A DNA stretch of 64,000 bases, from positions 1-64,000 of the forward strand of contig CAJWHT010000003.1 in the NCBI GenBank assembly GCA_913041495.1. The letters run 5' to 3'. Source of the DNA: an uncultured Desulfobacteraceae bacterium. Its GTDB lineage: Bacteria; Desulfobacterota; Desulfobacteria; Desulfobacterales; Desulfobacteraceae. Below the pieces are notes generated by a model. The model saw only the letters and a list, made by a program, of their open reading frames with translations, ran no database searches and was not told the DNA's origin. Positions 41,372-49,527 of this stretch are shown here, piece after piece (the stretch's first letter is position 1; every line of letters begins with the position of its first letter). Made by a program: the position numbers and the translations under genes.

Positions 41372-43126
41372 ATGGACAAGTCAAAACACAGAGACAAGTC
41401 AAAACACAGAATAGAAAAAGGGTACGGCCAGTCCCTGAGAAACTGGGAGAAGATGGAGAATCCCAAAACCAAAGGGATGCGGCCGGATGCTTTTGCGGAA
41501 ATGGGATGGGGCCGTTTGGTATTCGGCCATACCTTTGAAACCAACGAGAAAATCGTGACCGCCATGTGTTCCCACGGACGAGACTCCCGTGATATTGCCA
41601 TGTACGTCATCGATCCCCACGTGATTATCGCCAAGGCGCCGGACAAGTTGTTTCTGGACCCCTCCCACACCTTCAGGCTCTGGAATTATGACTACCGTTT
41701 TGACAACAGTGAATGCAACCGGGTTATCACTATACAGCGGCTCTCCGGTGAAGACGAGGCGGCCCAGGTGAACCGGATCTACGCCAAATGCCATATGAAG
41801 GGTGCGGATCCAGGCTTTCTGCTGGACAAGCGGGCTACGAGGCTGCGCACCTATCTTGTGGCAAAGCTTTCCGATACCGGTGAGGTGGTGGGAACCGTCA
41901 CCGGCGTAGATCATGTGGAAGCCTTTAATGATCCTGAAAACGGGGCCAGCCTATGGTCCCTTGCCGTGGATCCCCAGGCCGGTGTTCCCGGGGTGGGCAG
42001 TGCTTTGGTCCGTCACCTGGCGGCCCATTATTTCACTAAGGGCAGGTCGTTTATCGATGCCAGCGTGATGCATGACAACCAAAGTGCCATCACCCTGTAT
42101 GAAAAACTGAAGTTCCAGCGGGTGCCGGTATTTTGCATCAAGCGGAAAAATTCTATCAATGAAACCCTCTATGTGCCGAACCATGAAACGGTGCAACAGA
42201 TGAACCCCTATGCCAGGCTTATTGCGGATGAGGCTAAGCGGCGCGGGATTCTCGTGGATGTGGTGGATGCGGAGTACGGGCTTTTCACCCTGAGCCTGGG
42301 TAGCCGGTCCGTCACCTGCCGGGAATCTTTGTCCGAGATGACTTCGGCCGTTGCCATGACCAAATGTGACGATAAGCGGCTGACCCGGAAGCTGGTTGCA
42401 GAAGCCGGCATACGGGCGCCTGAACAGATCCGGCATTCGGATATGGCCGCCTCTCTTTTGTTTATGGAAAAGCAGGGCCGGGTGGTGGTCAAACCGGCCA
42501 GGGGCGAGCAGGGGGCCGGGATCAGTGTGGATATTTCAAACCCTGAAGAACTGGAAGCCGCAATCGCCAATGCCGCGGAGGTCTGTTCGGATGTCCTGCT
42601 TGAAACCTATGTCCAAGGAGACGACCTGCGAATTATTGTCATCAACCACGAGTTGGTGGCAGCCGCTGTCCGGCGGCCGCCGGGCATCACCGGTACCGGT
42701 GAACATACCATCCGGGAGCTGATCGAAAAACATAACCGCCGGCGGATGGCCGCCACAGGCGGTGAAAGCCGTATCCCCGACGATGACGAGACGGTGAGAT
42801 GCCTGAAAATGGAAGGGGTGGATTACGATACCGTCCTTGAAAAAGGGCGGACCGTCGTGGTCCGGAAAACGGCCAACCTCCATACCGGGGGCACGATTCA
42901 CGATGTCACCGATGACATATCGCAAACCCTCAAGGATGCCGCGGTTACCGTCAGCCAGGCCCTGGATATCCCGGTGACCGGCCTTGACTTCATGGTGCCG
43001 GACATCGGCGGCGATGACTACGCCTTTATCGAAGCCAACGAACGGCCCGGCCTTGCCAACCACGAACCCCAGCCCACGGCGGAACGCTTTATCGACCTGT
43101 TATTTCCTGAAACTGTTGCGGAGTAG
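41372..43126 (+). CDS. ngg: N-acetylglutaminylglutamine synthetase (GNAT-ATP-grasp fusion)
   Basis: The 584-residue protein joins an N-acetyltransferase domain (about 115-255, with WSLAVDPQAGVPGVGSALVRH) to an ATP-grasp domain (about 320-580, with VVKPARGEQGAGISVDI and FIEANERPGLANHEPQPTA). This fusion is typical of the NAGGN synthetase, which acetylates glutamine and forms the dipeptide N-acetylglutaminylglutamine, the substrate of AsnO. The N-terminal 60 residues are basic and include a short duplicated KSKHRDKSKHR. AAGGGAG precedes the ATG by 7 nt. The position between asnO and the M42 peptidase confirms the assignment. Confidence 0.93.
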   Translation: MDKSKHRDKSKHRIEKGYGQSLRNWEKMENPKTKGMRPDAFAEMGWGRLVFGHTFETNEKIVTAMCSHGRDSRDIAMYVIDPHVIIAKAPDKLFLDPSHTFRLWNYDYRFDNSECNRVITIQRLSGEDEAAQVNRIYAKCHMKGADPGFLLDKRATRLRTYLVAKLSDTGEVVGTVTGVDHVEAFNDPENGASLWSLAVDPQAGVPGVGSALVRHLAAHYFTKGRSFIDASVMHDNQSAITLYEKLKFQRVPVFCIKRKNSINETLYVPNHETVQQMNPYARLIADEAKRRGILVDVVDAEYGLFTLSLGSRSVTCRESLSEMTSAVAMTKCDDKRLTRKLVAEAGIRAPEQIRHSDMAASLLFMEKQGRVVVKPARGEQGAGISVDISNPEELEAAIANAAEVCSDVLLETYVQGDDLRIIVINHELVAAAVRRPPGITGTGEHTIRELIEKHNRRRMAATGGESRIPDDDETVRCLKMEGVDYDTVLEKGRTVVVRKTANLHTGGTIHDVTDDISQTLKDAAVTVSQALDIPVTGLDFMVPDIGGDDYAFIEANERPGLANHEPQPTAERFIDLLFPETVAE

Positions 43127-43130
43127 TGCT

Positions 43131-44303
43131 TTGAAAAAGAAGAATTTGAAGACCAAAACGTTAAATACAAAGACGTTGAAAATCGATGAATCCTATCTGA
43201 TCGAGCAGTTGATTTCATTGCTCAGGATTCCCAGTCCTTCCGGATATACGGACCAGGTCGTTCATTATGTGTGCGAGGAACTGGAAGCATTGAGCATACC
43301 CTATAACGTCACACGTCGCGGGGCGATCCGGGCCACCCTTGCCGGGGAGGGGGGACCCCTGGACCGCGCCGTCTGCGTTCATTTGGATACGCTGGGAGCC
43401 ATGGTCAGCCGGCTGAAGTCCAACGGCCGGCTGGCCGTCCGCCCCATTGGCACCTGGTCAAGCCGGTTTGCCGAAGGGGCACGGGTGACGGTATTCACCG
43501 AGGACAAAAAGTTTCGGGGAACCATTTTACCCTTGAAGGCCTCCGGTCATGTCTACGGTGACAGTGTGGACACCCAGAAGGTGTCCTGGGACCAGGTGGA
43601 GGTCCGGGTGGATGTGCGCAGCCAAGGGCGGGAGGATCTGGAACGTTTCGGTTTTTCCCCGGGGGATTATATCGCCGTGGATCCCTGTCCTGAAATTGAT
43701 CCGGATGAAGGGTTTATCAACTCCCGCCACCTGGACAACAAGGCGGGAGCCGCCATTCTGCTGGCCGTTGCCAGGGCCATTCGCGATGATGCCGCCGCAC
43801 TTCCCGTGGACTGCCATCTTTTGTTCACCATCAACGAGGAGATCGGCGTGGGCGCAACGGAAGTGTTGTACAGCGACATCACTGAAATGATCGTTATCGA
43901 TTCCGCCATGACCGCCCCCCGCCAGAGTTCCACCGAACTTGACGCCACCCTGGTGATGATGGACCAGTCCGGCCCCTTCGACTACCATCTCAACAGGAAA
44001 CTGGTCCGGCTGTGCCGGGACAATGATATCTCTTTTAAAAAAGATCTCTTTGAATTCTACCGGTCGGACGCCGCTTCCGCCATTGAAGCGGGAAGCGACA
44101 TCAGAACCGCCCTGGTGGGGTTCGGGGTGGACGCCTCCCACGGGTACGAGCGCACCCACCTGTCCGGACTCAAAGAGGTGGCAAAGCTGATACAGGCCTA
44201 TATCCGCAGCGAGCCCACCTTTGACAGGGATAAAAATGAGATGGGCCCCATCAAAGGCTTCCCCCACCAGCCCACCCGGGGCACCATCAGTATCGAGACC
44301 TGA
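43131..44303 (+). CDS. NAGGN-system M42-family metallopeptidase
   Basis: The protein of about 390 residues has the M42/M18 di-zinc peptidase fold: CVHLDTLGAMVSRL (first metal His-x-Asp), SRHLDNKAGAAILLAVARA, TINEEIGVGATEVL (catalytic Glu pair) and DASHGYERTHLSGL near the C-terminus. This peptidase subfamily is characteristically encoded after asnO and ngg and is thought to recycle or degrade the osmolyte. The frame lacks an early ATG; I chose TTG 43131, which has GGAG 7 nt upstream and lies 4 nt after the ngg stop. The longer frame from 42984 overlaps ngg and is unlikely. Confidence 0.9.
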   Translation: MKKKNLKTKTLNTKTLKIDESYLIEQLISLLRIPSPSGYTDQVVHYVCEELEALSIPYNVTRRGAIRATLAGEGGPLDRAVCVHLDTLGAMVSRLKSNGRLAVRPIGTWSSRFAEGARVTVFTEDKKFRGTILPLKASGHVYGDSVDTQKVSWDQVEVRVDVRSQGREDLERFGFSPGDYIAVDPCPEIDPDEGFINSRHLDNKAGAAILLAVARAIRDDAAALPVDCHLLFTINEEIGVGATEVLYSDITEMIVIDSAMTAPRQSSTELDATLVMMDQSGPFDYHLNRKLVRLCRDNDISFKKDLFEFYRSDAASAIEAGSDIRTALVGFGVDASHGYERTHLSGLKEVAKLIQAYIRSEPTFDRDKNEMGPIKGFPHQPTRGTISIET

Positions 44304-44333
44304 TGACAACCCGGGTAAAAAAGCCAAAAAGCT

Positions 44334-44368
44334 GCAGCCGCGAAACCTGTGACGCGTTTCGCGGCTGC
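44334..44368 (-). terminator. Intrinsic terminator of dnaK
   Basis: A perfect 13-bp stem (44334-44346 with 44356-44368), arms GCAGCCGCGAAAC and GTTTCGCGGCTGC, is followed on the minus strand by AGCTTTTTGGCTTTTTT. It lies between the convergent M42 peptidase and dnaK genes. The plus strand lacks a T run. Confidence 0.88.
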
Positions 44369-44416
44369 CGCTGCAAGGGTTAAAAGATGGTGGGATTTGC
44401 TCAAATCCAAGGGATC

Positions 44417-46324
44417 TTAAGCCACTTCAGAGTATTCGGCATCTACAATGTCGTCATCATCACCGGAAGGTTTCCCTTTTGAGCCGTTGGGCTGCGCTGC
44501 GGCCTGACCTGTGCCCGATGCCTGCTGATAGGCGGCCTGGCTAAGGGTGTGCAGCGCCTGGGTCAACGCCTCGGATGCTGACTTGATGCCGGATATGTCA
44601 TTCTGGTTTACCGCCTGATTGACATTTTGGACCAGGGTCTGAACCTGGCTTCGGGTCGCAGAATCTGTCGCGGCACCCGAATCGGCCAGGAGTTTTTCCG
44701 CACGGTACACCAGGTGTTCGGCCTCATTTCTGGCCGTGATCAGCTCTTTTTTACGACGGTCCTCGCCGGCATTGCGTTCCGCATCCTTGATCATTGCGTC
44801 AATCTCATCTTTAGAAAGTCCCGAAGATGCGGTGATGCGGATGGACTGCTCTTTGCCGGTTGCCTTGTCTTTGGCGGATACGCTGACAATGCCGTCGGCA
44901 TCTATGTCGAAGCTGACCTCGATCTGTGGGGTTCCCCTGGGAGCCGGGGCAATATCCGTCAGTTCAAAGCGGCCCAGACTCTTATTGTCCGAGGCCATCT
45001 CCCGTTCTCCCTGAAGGACGTGCACGGTAACTGCGGGCTGGTTGTCCTCGGCCGTTGAAAAGACTTCGCTTTTCTGCACCGGAATGGTGGTGTTCTTTTC
45101 GATGAGTTTTGTCATGACGCCCCCGAGGGTTTCGATACCCAAGGAGAGCGGCGTGACGTCCAGCAGGAGCACATCATCAAGATCCCCTTTGAGGATGCCG
45201 CCCTGAATGGCAGCGCCTAAGGCCACCACTTCGTCTGGGTTGACGCCTTTATCCGGGGTTCTGCCGAATAGTTTTTCCACCCGGGCCTGGACCGCAGGCA
45301 TACGGGTCATGCCGCCCACCAGGATGACACGTCCGATGTCGGACATACGCATACCTGCATCTTTTACCGCTGTTTCACAAGGGGCGCCCAGGCGGTCCAG
45401 CAGGTCGGCCACCAGGGATTCCAGCCTGGCGCGGGTCAGCTTTACCGTTAGGTGTTTCGGGCCGGATGCATCTGCAGTGATAAAGGGCAGGTTGATGTCG
45501 GTTTCCATGGCGGCGGACAATTCCTTTTTGGCCTTTTCCGCAGCTTCCTTGAGCCGCTGGAGGGCCATGGTGTCCGATCTTAAGTCAATACCCTGTTCCT
45601 TTTTGAATTCATCCGCCAGGTAGTCCACGATTCTCAGGTCAAAGTCCTCTCCCCCCAGGTGGGTGTCCCCGTTGGTGGAGCGGACCTCAAATACCCCGTC
45701 GCCGATTTCCAGGATCGAGATGTCAAAGGTGCCGCCGCCCAGGTCAAATACGGCGATCTTTTCTTCGTCCTTCTTGTCAAGGCCGTAGGCCAGTGAGGCC
45801 GCTGTGGGCTCGTTGATGATGCGCAGGACGTTCAGCCCTGCAATTTTGCCGGCATCCTTGGTGGCCTGGCGCTGGCTGTCGTTGAAGTAGGCCGGAACGG
45901 TGATCACCGCATCCGTTACCTTTTCCCCCAGGTATTCTTCCGCTGTCTTTTTGATATGGGCCAGAATGAATGAGGAGATTTCAGTAGGGGAATGTTCGGA
46001 CCGGTTCAGCCGGACCGTTACCCCGCCGTTGGATGCCTTTTCGATCTTAAACGGCAGGACGGGAATATCGTTTTGCACCTCCGGTGCATCCCAGGGCCTG
46101 CCAATCAGGCGCTTGACGCCGAAAACCGTATTATCCGGGTTGGTCACGGCCTGGCGTTTGGCCGCCTGGCCCACCAGACGTTCGCCGTTGGCTGCCACGG
46201 CGACGACAGACGGTGTGGTGCGTCCGCCTTCCGGGTTTGTTATTATTTCGGGTTTACCGTTGGTTAGGACGGATACGCATGAGTTGGTCGTACCCAGGTC
46301 GATTCCGATAATTATATTTTGCAT
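44417..46324 (-). CDS. dnaK: Molecular chaperone DnaK (Hsp70)
   Basis: The 635-residue protein has the full Hsp70 layout. The ATPase domain starts with [16 protein letters not shown] and includes [19 protein letters not shown] and [14 protein letters not shown]. The linker [19 protein letters not shown] leads to the substrate-binding domain, and a lid ends in [14 protein letters not shown]. It uses ATP to refold or hold client proteins. grpE and dnaJ are not adjacent, so this is either the orphan main copy or a paralogue. A sigma-70 promoter (46361-46388) and a GGAGGT site 5 nt before the ATG are visible; no sigma-32 promoter or CIRCE element was seen. Confidence 0.95.
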   Translation of the reverse strand: MQNIIIGIDLGTTNSCVSVLTNGKPEIITNPEGGRTTPSVVAVAANGERLVGQAAKRQAVTNPDNTVFGVKRLIGRPWDAPEVQNDIPVLPFKIEKASNGGVTVRLNRSEHSPTEISSFILAHIKKTAEEYLGEKVTDAVITVPAYFNDSQRQATKDAGKIAGLNVLRIINEPTAASLAYGLDKKDEEKIAVFDLGGGTFDISILEIGDGVFEVRSTNGDTHLGGEDFDLRIVDYLADEFKKEQGIDLRSDTMALQRLKEAAEKAKKELSAAMETDINLPFITADASGPKHLTVKLTRARLESLVADLLDRLGAPCETAVKDAGMRMSDIGRVILVGGMTRMPAVQARVEKLFGRTPDKGVNPDEVVALGAAIQGGILKGDLDDVLLLDVTPLSLGIETLGGVMTKLIEKNTTIPVQKSEVFSTAEDNQPAVTVHVLQGEREMASDNKSLGRFELTDIAPAPRGTPQIEVSFDIDADGIVSVSAKDKATGKEQSIRITASSGLSKDEIDAMIKDAERNAGEDRRKKELITARNEAEHLVYRAEKLLADSGAATDSATRSQVQTLVQNVNQAVNQNDISGIKSASEALTQALHTLSQAAYQQASGTGQAAAQPNGSKGKPSGDDDDIVDAEYSEVA

Positions 46325-46360
46325 GTCATACCTCCAAAGCTAAATGTTGTACGCAGCCCT

Positions 46361-46388
46361 AAGATATGACACAGCGCCGTTATGTCAA
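46361..46388 (-). promoter_or_regulatory. Sigma-70 promoter of dnaK
   Basis: On the minus strand TTGACA (46388-46383), a 16-nt spacer and TATCTT (46366-46361) lie about 37 nt upstream of the dnaK ATG. The GGAGGT ribosome-binding site follows. Confidence 0.6.
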
Positions 46389-46446
46389 TATATTTATATT
46401 ACTTTTATTGTTTTTTGGGTTTACAGTAATGGAAAGATGATTTCTG

Positions 46447-47043
46447 TTAATTCAGTCCTTCCAACGCTTTCATAATCATCCCAAGTTCCGGGCGCACATT
46501 GATGTCTGACACGTGAATCCATCGGATGATCCCTTTCTTGTCCACCAGGATCAGTGCGCGGTCAGCCGTGCCGTCACTTCGGAGAACACCGTAAGTGTCG
46601 GCAACTTTTCCGTGGGGCCAAAAATCGCTGAGCACCTCAAACCAAAGGTCTCCCATCTCCCTTGTCCAGGCAAAGAGGGTGGGGATATTGTCCGTGGTGA
46701 TGCCAAGGAGAGTGGTATCCCGTTTTTCAAACAGGGGGCGGGCCAGGTTGTAGCCGGGCCACTGGTCGGAGCACACCGGGGTCCAGGCGGCAGGGACAAA
46801 GGAGATCAGTACGTTTTGCTTTCCTTTGAAGTCACTGAGGCTGACGGGTTTTCCGGATACGGCCCTGAGGGAGAAATCCGGTGCCATTTGGCCTTCGGAA
46901 ACCTTGAGGCGGCTGTCCACAGGTTTGAGCTGCCCCGGATTATATATTTTATCCCCGTAGATAAGCGAGGTCCCAAACAGTGCTGCTGGCAACAGCAAAA
47001 GTATTAAGGCCGGTATGACAAGGGATCGGATCATCGGTTTCAT
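46447..47043 (-). CDS. Membrane-anchored peroxiredoxin (AhpC/TSA family)
   Basis: The 198-residue protein has an N-terminal hydrophobic anchor or signal (residues 5-25), followed by an AhpC/TSA thioredoxin-fold domain: VSEGQMAPDFSLRAVSG, then FVPAAWTPVCSDQWPGY with the peroxidatic Cys in a P-x3-T-P-V-C context. Peroxiredoxins reduce peroxides through a cysteine sulfenate. Extracytoplasmic placement suggests protection of periplasmic proteins. The gene overlaps the upstream thioredoxin-like gene by 4 nt, so that protein may be its reductant. Confidence 0.85.
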   Translation of the reverse strand: MKPMIRSLVIPALILLLLPAALFGTSLIYGDKIYNPGQLKPVDSRLKVSEGQMAPDFSLRAVSGKPVSLSDFKGKQNVLISFVPAAWTPVCSDQWPGYNLARPLFEKRDTTLLGITTDNIPTLFAWTREMGDLWFEVLSDFWPHGKVADTYGVLRSDGTADRALILVDKKGIIRWIHVSDINVRPELGMIMKALEGLN

Positions 47044-47612
47044 CTTTCCTCCCAGGCATCCAGTATTTTTTTAAAGAAAAGATCCGGGTCACCGATGTCA
47101 CCGGAATGGGTGAAAAAGACCCGGTGGCCCTGGGGAGCGTTCTGGTTCAAGGCAATAAAGAAGGGGGTACCCCTTTCCCCGATCTTTTTGTGGATTTTAA
47201 AACTGCCGTCACTGAACAAGGGGAAGGCAATCCCGTAGCTATCTTTGAAAACTTGCACTTCGTAGGCGGAATTGCCCGCACCGATCCCCATAAGACGGAT
47301 GTTTGGGGAACCGGCCGCACGTATCGCCTCAAAGAGTTCGTTTATTTTTGGGGCCTCCCGCTGGCAGATGGGGCAGTACATGGAAAAGATCTCGATGACC
47401 AGGATATCGGCCTTGACCTTATCCAGGGTAAATGTATCACCGAATTTAAGTCCCGGTTTAAATCCCAGGTACGACCGCTGGCCTGCATCCTCAGGTACGG
47501 GCAGGCGAAAGTCCAGGTTCAGGGGGGCGGCGGTGTCGGCAGCCCGGCCAGCCTTTGGCCCTGTAAAAACCACGCATATGGCCAATACAAATAATACGAT
47601 GATCCTGCGCAT
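47040..47612 (-). CDS. Secreted thioredoxin-like (TlpA/ResA-type) protein
   Basis: The 190-residue protein starts with a signal peptide (RRIIVLFVLAICVVFTG...GRAAD) and contains a thioredoxin-fold domain with the active site FSMYCPICQREAPK (CxxC). It probably acts in the periplasm as a thiol-disulfide oxidoreductase. I chose ATG 47612, preceded by AAGGAAA, since the longer frame begins within the dispersed repeat. It overlaps the peroxiredoxin gene and lies downstream of fdhE, separated by that repeat. Confidence 0.82.
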   Translation of the reverse strand: MRRIIVLFVLAICVVFTGPKAGRAADTAAPLNLDFRLPVPEDAGQRSYLGFKPGLKFGDTFTLDKVKADILVIEIFSMYCPICQREAPKINELFEAIRAAGSPNIRLMGIGAGNSAYEVQVFKDSYGIAFPLFSDGSFKIHKKIGERGTPFFIALNQNAPQGHRVFFTHSGDIGDPDLFFKKILDAWEER

Positions 47613-47647
47613 AGTTTGGGTTTCCTTGGTAAGGCCAATGGCCCTTA

Positions 47648-47739
47648 TTTTATATGAAAGAACCAGATAGCTCTTTGAATTCTTCAGTGGTTTGTTGTGG
47701 GTGTGGCGCATGGCGTTCATGGGCGGCCCATGGCCGTTA
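47648..47739 (-). repeat. Dispersed intergenic repeat, copy 2
   Basis: This copy matches 25229-25339 in three ordered blocks (TATATGAAAGAACCA, GTTTGTTGTGGGT, GGGCGGCCCATGGCCGTTA). As in copy 1, it begins on the minus strand exactly at a stop codon (fdhE) with a CGGCC-ATG-GGCCG hairpin and fills the gap before the next gene. Confidence 0.6.
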
Positions 47740-48672
47740 ATGAGATACTTCAGCCGGTGGCCGGTATCCTTTCTCCCGGGCCTGGATGTCCAGGTGAAGG
47801 GTGGTCACCTGTTCCAGTTTGGGAAAGAAACGCCGGTCGATCTGCCGGGTATCAACGGTTTTAATATAGCGCTTGCAGCTGTCGCAGCAATAGACCCTGA
47901 ATTCCGGCTCTTCTTTGGCGAAAAAGTACTGCTGGTCTTCGGGAGCGGATGAATCACAGAAAAGACATCCCATGCGGCGGGTCTGCCAGATATGGTTGCA
48001 CAGGCTGCAGCAGGCATGGCGTTTGCCGCCCTCATCCAGAAAGGAGAGATCCGGCTGGTTGCCGCAAACCGGGCACCAGCGGGTCTGGGACGGGGGGGCA
48101 TCCTTCAGGTAGACGGCCAGTTGTGCGGCACCGGCCTGAGCGGACGGGGCCATGGCTGAAAATCCGAAAAACGCCAGGGCTTCCACGGTGATGCCGCAGG
48201 CGTGGGCGGTCTTGGAGATGTCCCTTGCATCCAGAAGATCCCTGAACAGGGTGTCAAGATCCACATCGCCCTTTTCCAGGCAGCCGGCCAGGGTTTCTGC
48301 GGCCTGGGCCAGTTTGGGGGCATGGGCAACTGCCAGACGGCAAAGTGTCTCCATAAGTGTACCGCATGCCGCTATGTCAATCCTGAATTCCTCAGGGCTG
48401 ATCAGGGGCATCTGGTTGTCCTGTTTGAGCTTCAGGGTGTGGGGATCAATGATAATGGGGGGGGGATTCAGTTCTGCGCGGGTGGCGGCCTGGGCGGCAA
48501 ACACCCGGCTGTAGAATTCAATCAGGTCGGCATAGGCCGGTCTGATTTTGCTGATGGATTCCGCCGTGCCTGCGATCTGCGCTTCTGTCACATCAAAGAT
48601 TAAAGATTGGGCCAGTTCGGGTCCTGTTTCCTTGTCCGTGGGCTGGCCGGGAACATATGGCGTTTGGGTCAT
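47737..48672 (-). CDS. fdhE: Formate dehydrogenase accessory protein FdhE
   Basis: FdhE is a cytosolic, rubredoxin-like iron-binding protein needed for assembly of respiratory formate dehydrogenase. The 311-residue product shows the helical N-terminal half and, from about residue 195, the Cys-rich region: CPVCGNQPDLSF, CCSLCNHIW, RMGCLFCDS and YCCDSCKRYIKTVD, which gives four CxxC pairs. GGAG lies 7 nt before the ATG. It is the third gene after fdhA and fdhB; an inverted repeat (48693-48734) separates it from fdhB. Confidence 0.92.
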   Translation of the reverse strand: MTQTPYVPGQPTDKETGPELAQSLIFDVTEAQIAGTAESISKIRPAYADLIEFYSRVFAAQAATRAELNPPPIIIDPHTLKLKQDNQMPLISPEEFRIDIAACGTLMETLCRLAVAHAPKLAQAAETLAGCLEKGDVDLDTLFRDLLDARDISKTAHACGITVEALAFFGFSAMAPSAQAGAAQLAVYLKDAPPSQTRWCPVCGNQPDLSFLDEGGKRHACCSLCNHIWQTRRMGCLFCDSSAPEDQQYFFAKEEPEFRVYCCDSCKRYIKTVDTRQIDRRFFPKLEQVTTLHLDIQAREKGYRPPAEVSH

Positions 48673-48692
48673 CTGGGTCTCCTGTTTGGGTG

Positions 48693-48734
48693 AACGCCCC
48701 GGGGTTTTTTATATAATAAACACTCCGGGGCGTT
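48693..48734. repeat. Inverted repeat between fdhB and fdhE
   Basis: Arms AACGCCCCGG (48693-48702) and CCGGGGCGTT (48725-48734) form a 10-bp GC-rich stem with a 22-nt AT-rich loop. It could attenuate transcription or protect the fdhAB message; no T run follows on the minus strand. Confidence 0.6.
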
Positions 48735-48759
48735 TGTCAGGGGTTAGGCCTTCATCAAT

Positions 48760-49515
48760 TTAGGCCTTCATTAATTTACCAAAGGGGCCCATCATCTTGC
48801 GGATGGCCTCTGAGCGGGTCATGTTTTTATCTGATGCGGCGATCCTTGAGGCGCTGGCTTTCCGTGGGCTACGGCCGGCGTCTGCCACCGCATACTCGGA
48901 ATAGAGGGCCGGATCAAAGGCCGTCAGATAAATGACGTTCAGATCATCGGGATCCAGCAGCATGGCCTTGGGATAGCGCTGCTTTACCTTTTTCAGCCGT
49001 GTTTCGGCCAGGGCAAGCATCTCGTCGCGTTCCCCGAAGTTCATGGTGCCGGTGGGGCAGGTGGTCACGCAGGCCGGTTTCAGGCCGTTGTGGATCCGGT
49101 CATTGCACATGTCACATTTGGTCAGGGTGCCGTCCAGGCCAGCCCTGGGGATGTTGTAAGGACAGGAGCCGATAATTTCCTCTGCATCCAGGGCTTTGGT
49201 TGCCTGGGTGTAGAGGACGGCGCCGGTGGCCTCATCCCTGTATATGGCGTTTTCGTCATATGCGGTTTCCAGGCAGGGCGCTTCGATGCAGTGCCGGCAC
49301 TGGTCGGGAAAGAAGAGCCAGTGGAGTTTGCCCCCAATTTCCTCCTCTGTCATCCGCACCAGCTTGTAGGTGGTGTAAGACAGGTCGGCCGGGTTCTGGT
49401 AACTGCCCATGTTCCGGGTTTTCTCCGCCGGCAGGTCGTGCCATTGCTTACAGGCGACCTGGCAGCCCCTGCAGGCGGTACACAGGGTGGTATCTATCAG
49501 AAATGTTTTACTCAT
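48760..49515 (-). CDS. fdhB: Formate dehydrogenase iron-sulfur (beta) subunit
   Basis: The 251-residue protein carries four ferredoxin-type cysteine clusters. They are CTACRGCQVACKQWHD, CRHCIEAPCLETA, an internal group ending CPYNIPR, and CDMCNDRI...CVTTCPTG, as expected for the beta subunit that relays electrons from FdhA. There is no C-terminal membrane helix, so it resembles the soluble periplasmic FdhAB type that donates to c-type cytochromes rather than the membrane-bound FdnGHI type. No gamma cytochrome b subunit is encoded. It starts 12 nt after fdhA, with AAGGAG upstream. Confidence 0.93.
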   Translation of the reverse strand: MSKTFLIDTTLCTACRGCQVACKQWHDLPAEKTRNMGSYQNPADLSYTTYKLVRMTEEEIGGKLHWLFFPDQCRHCIEAPCLETAYDENAIYRDEATGAVLYTQATKALDAEEIIGSCPYNIPRAGLDGTLTKCDMCNDRIHNGLKPACVTTCPTGTMNFGERDEMLALAETRLKKVKQRYPKAMLLDPDDLNVIYLTAFDPALYSEYAVADAGRSPRKASASRIAASDKNMTRSEAIRKMMGPFGKLMKA

Positions 49516-49527
49516 GGGTTCGTCTCC

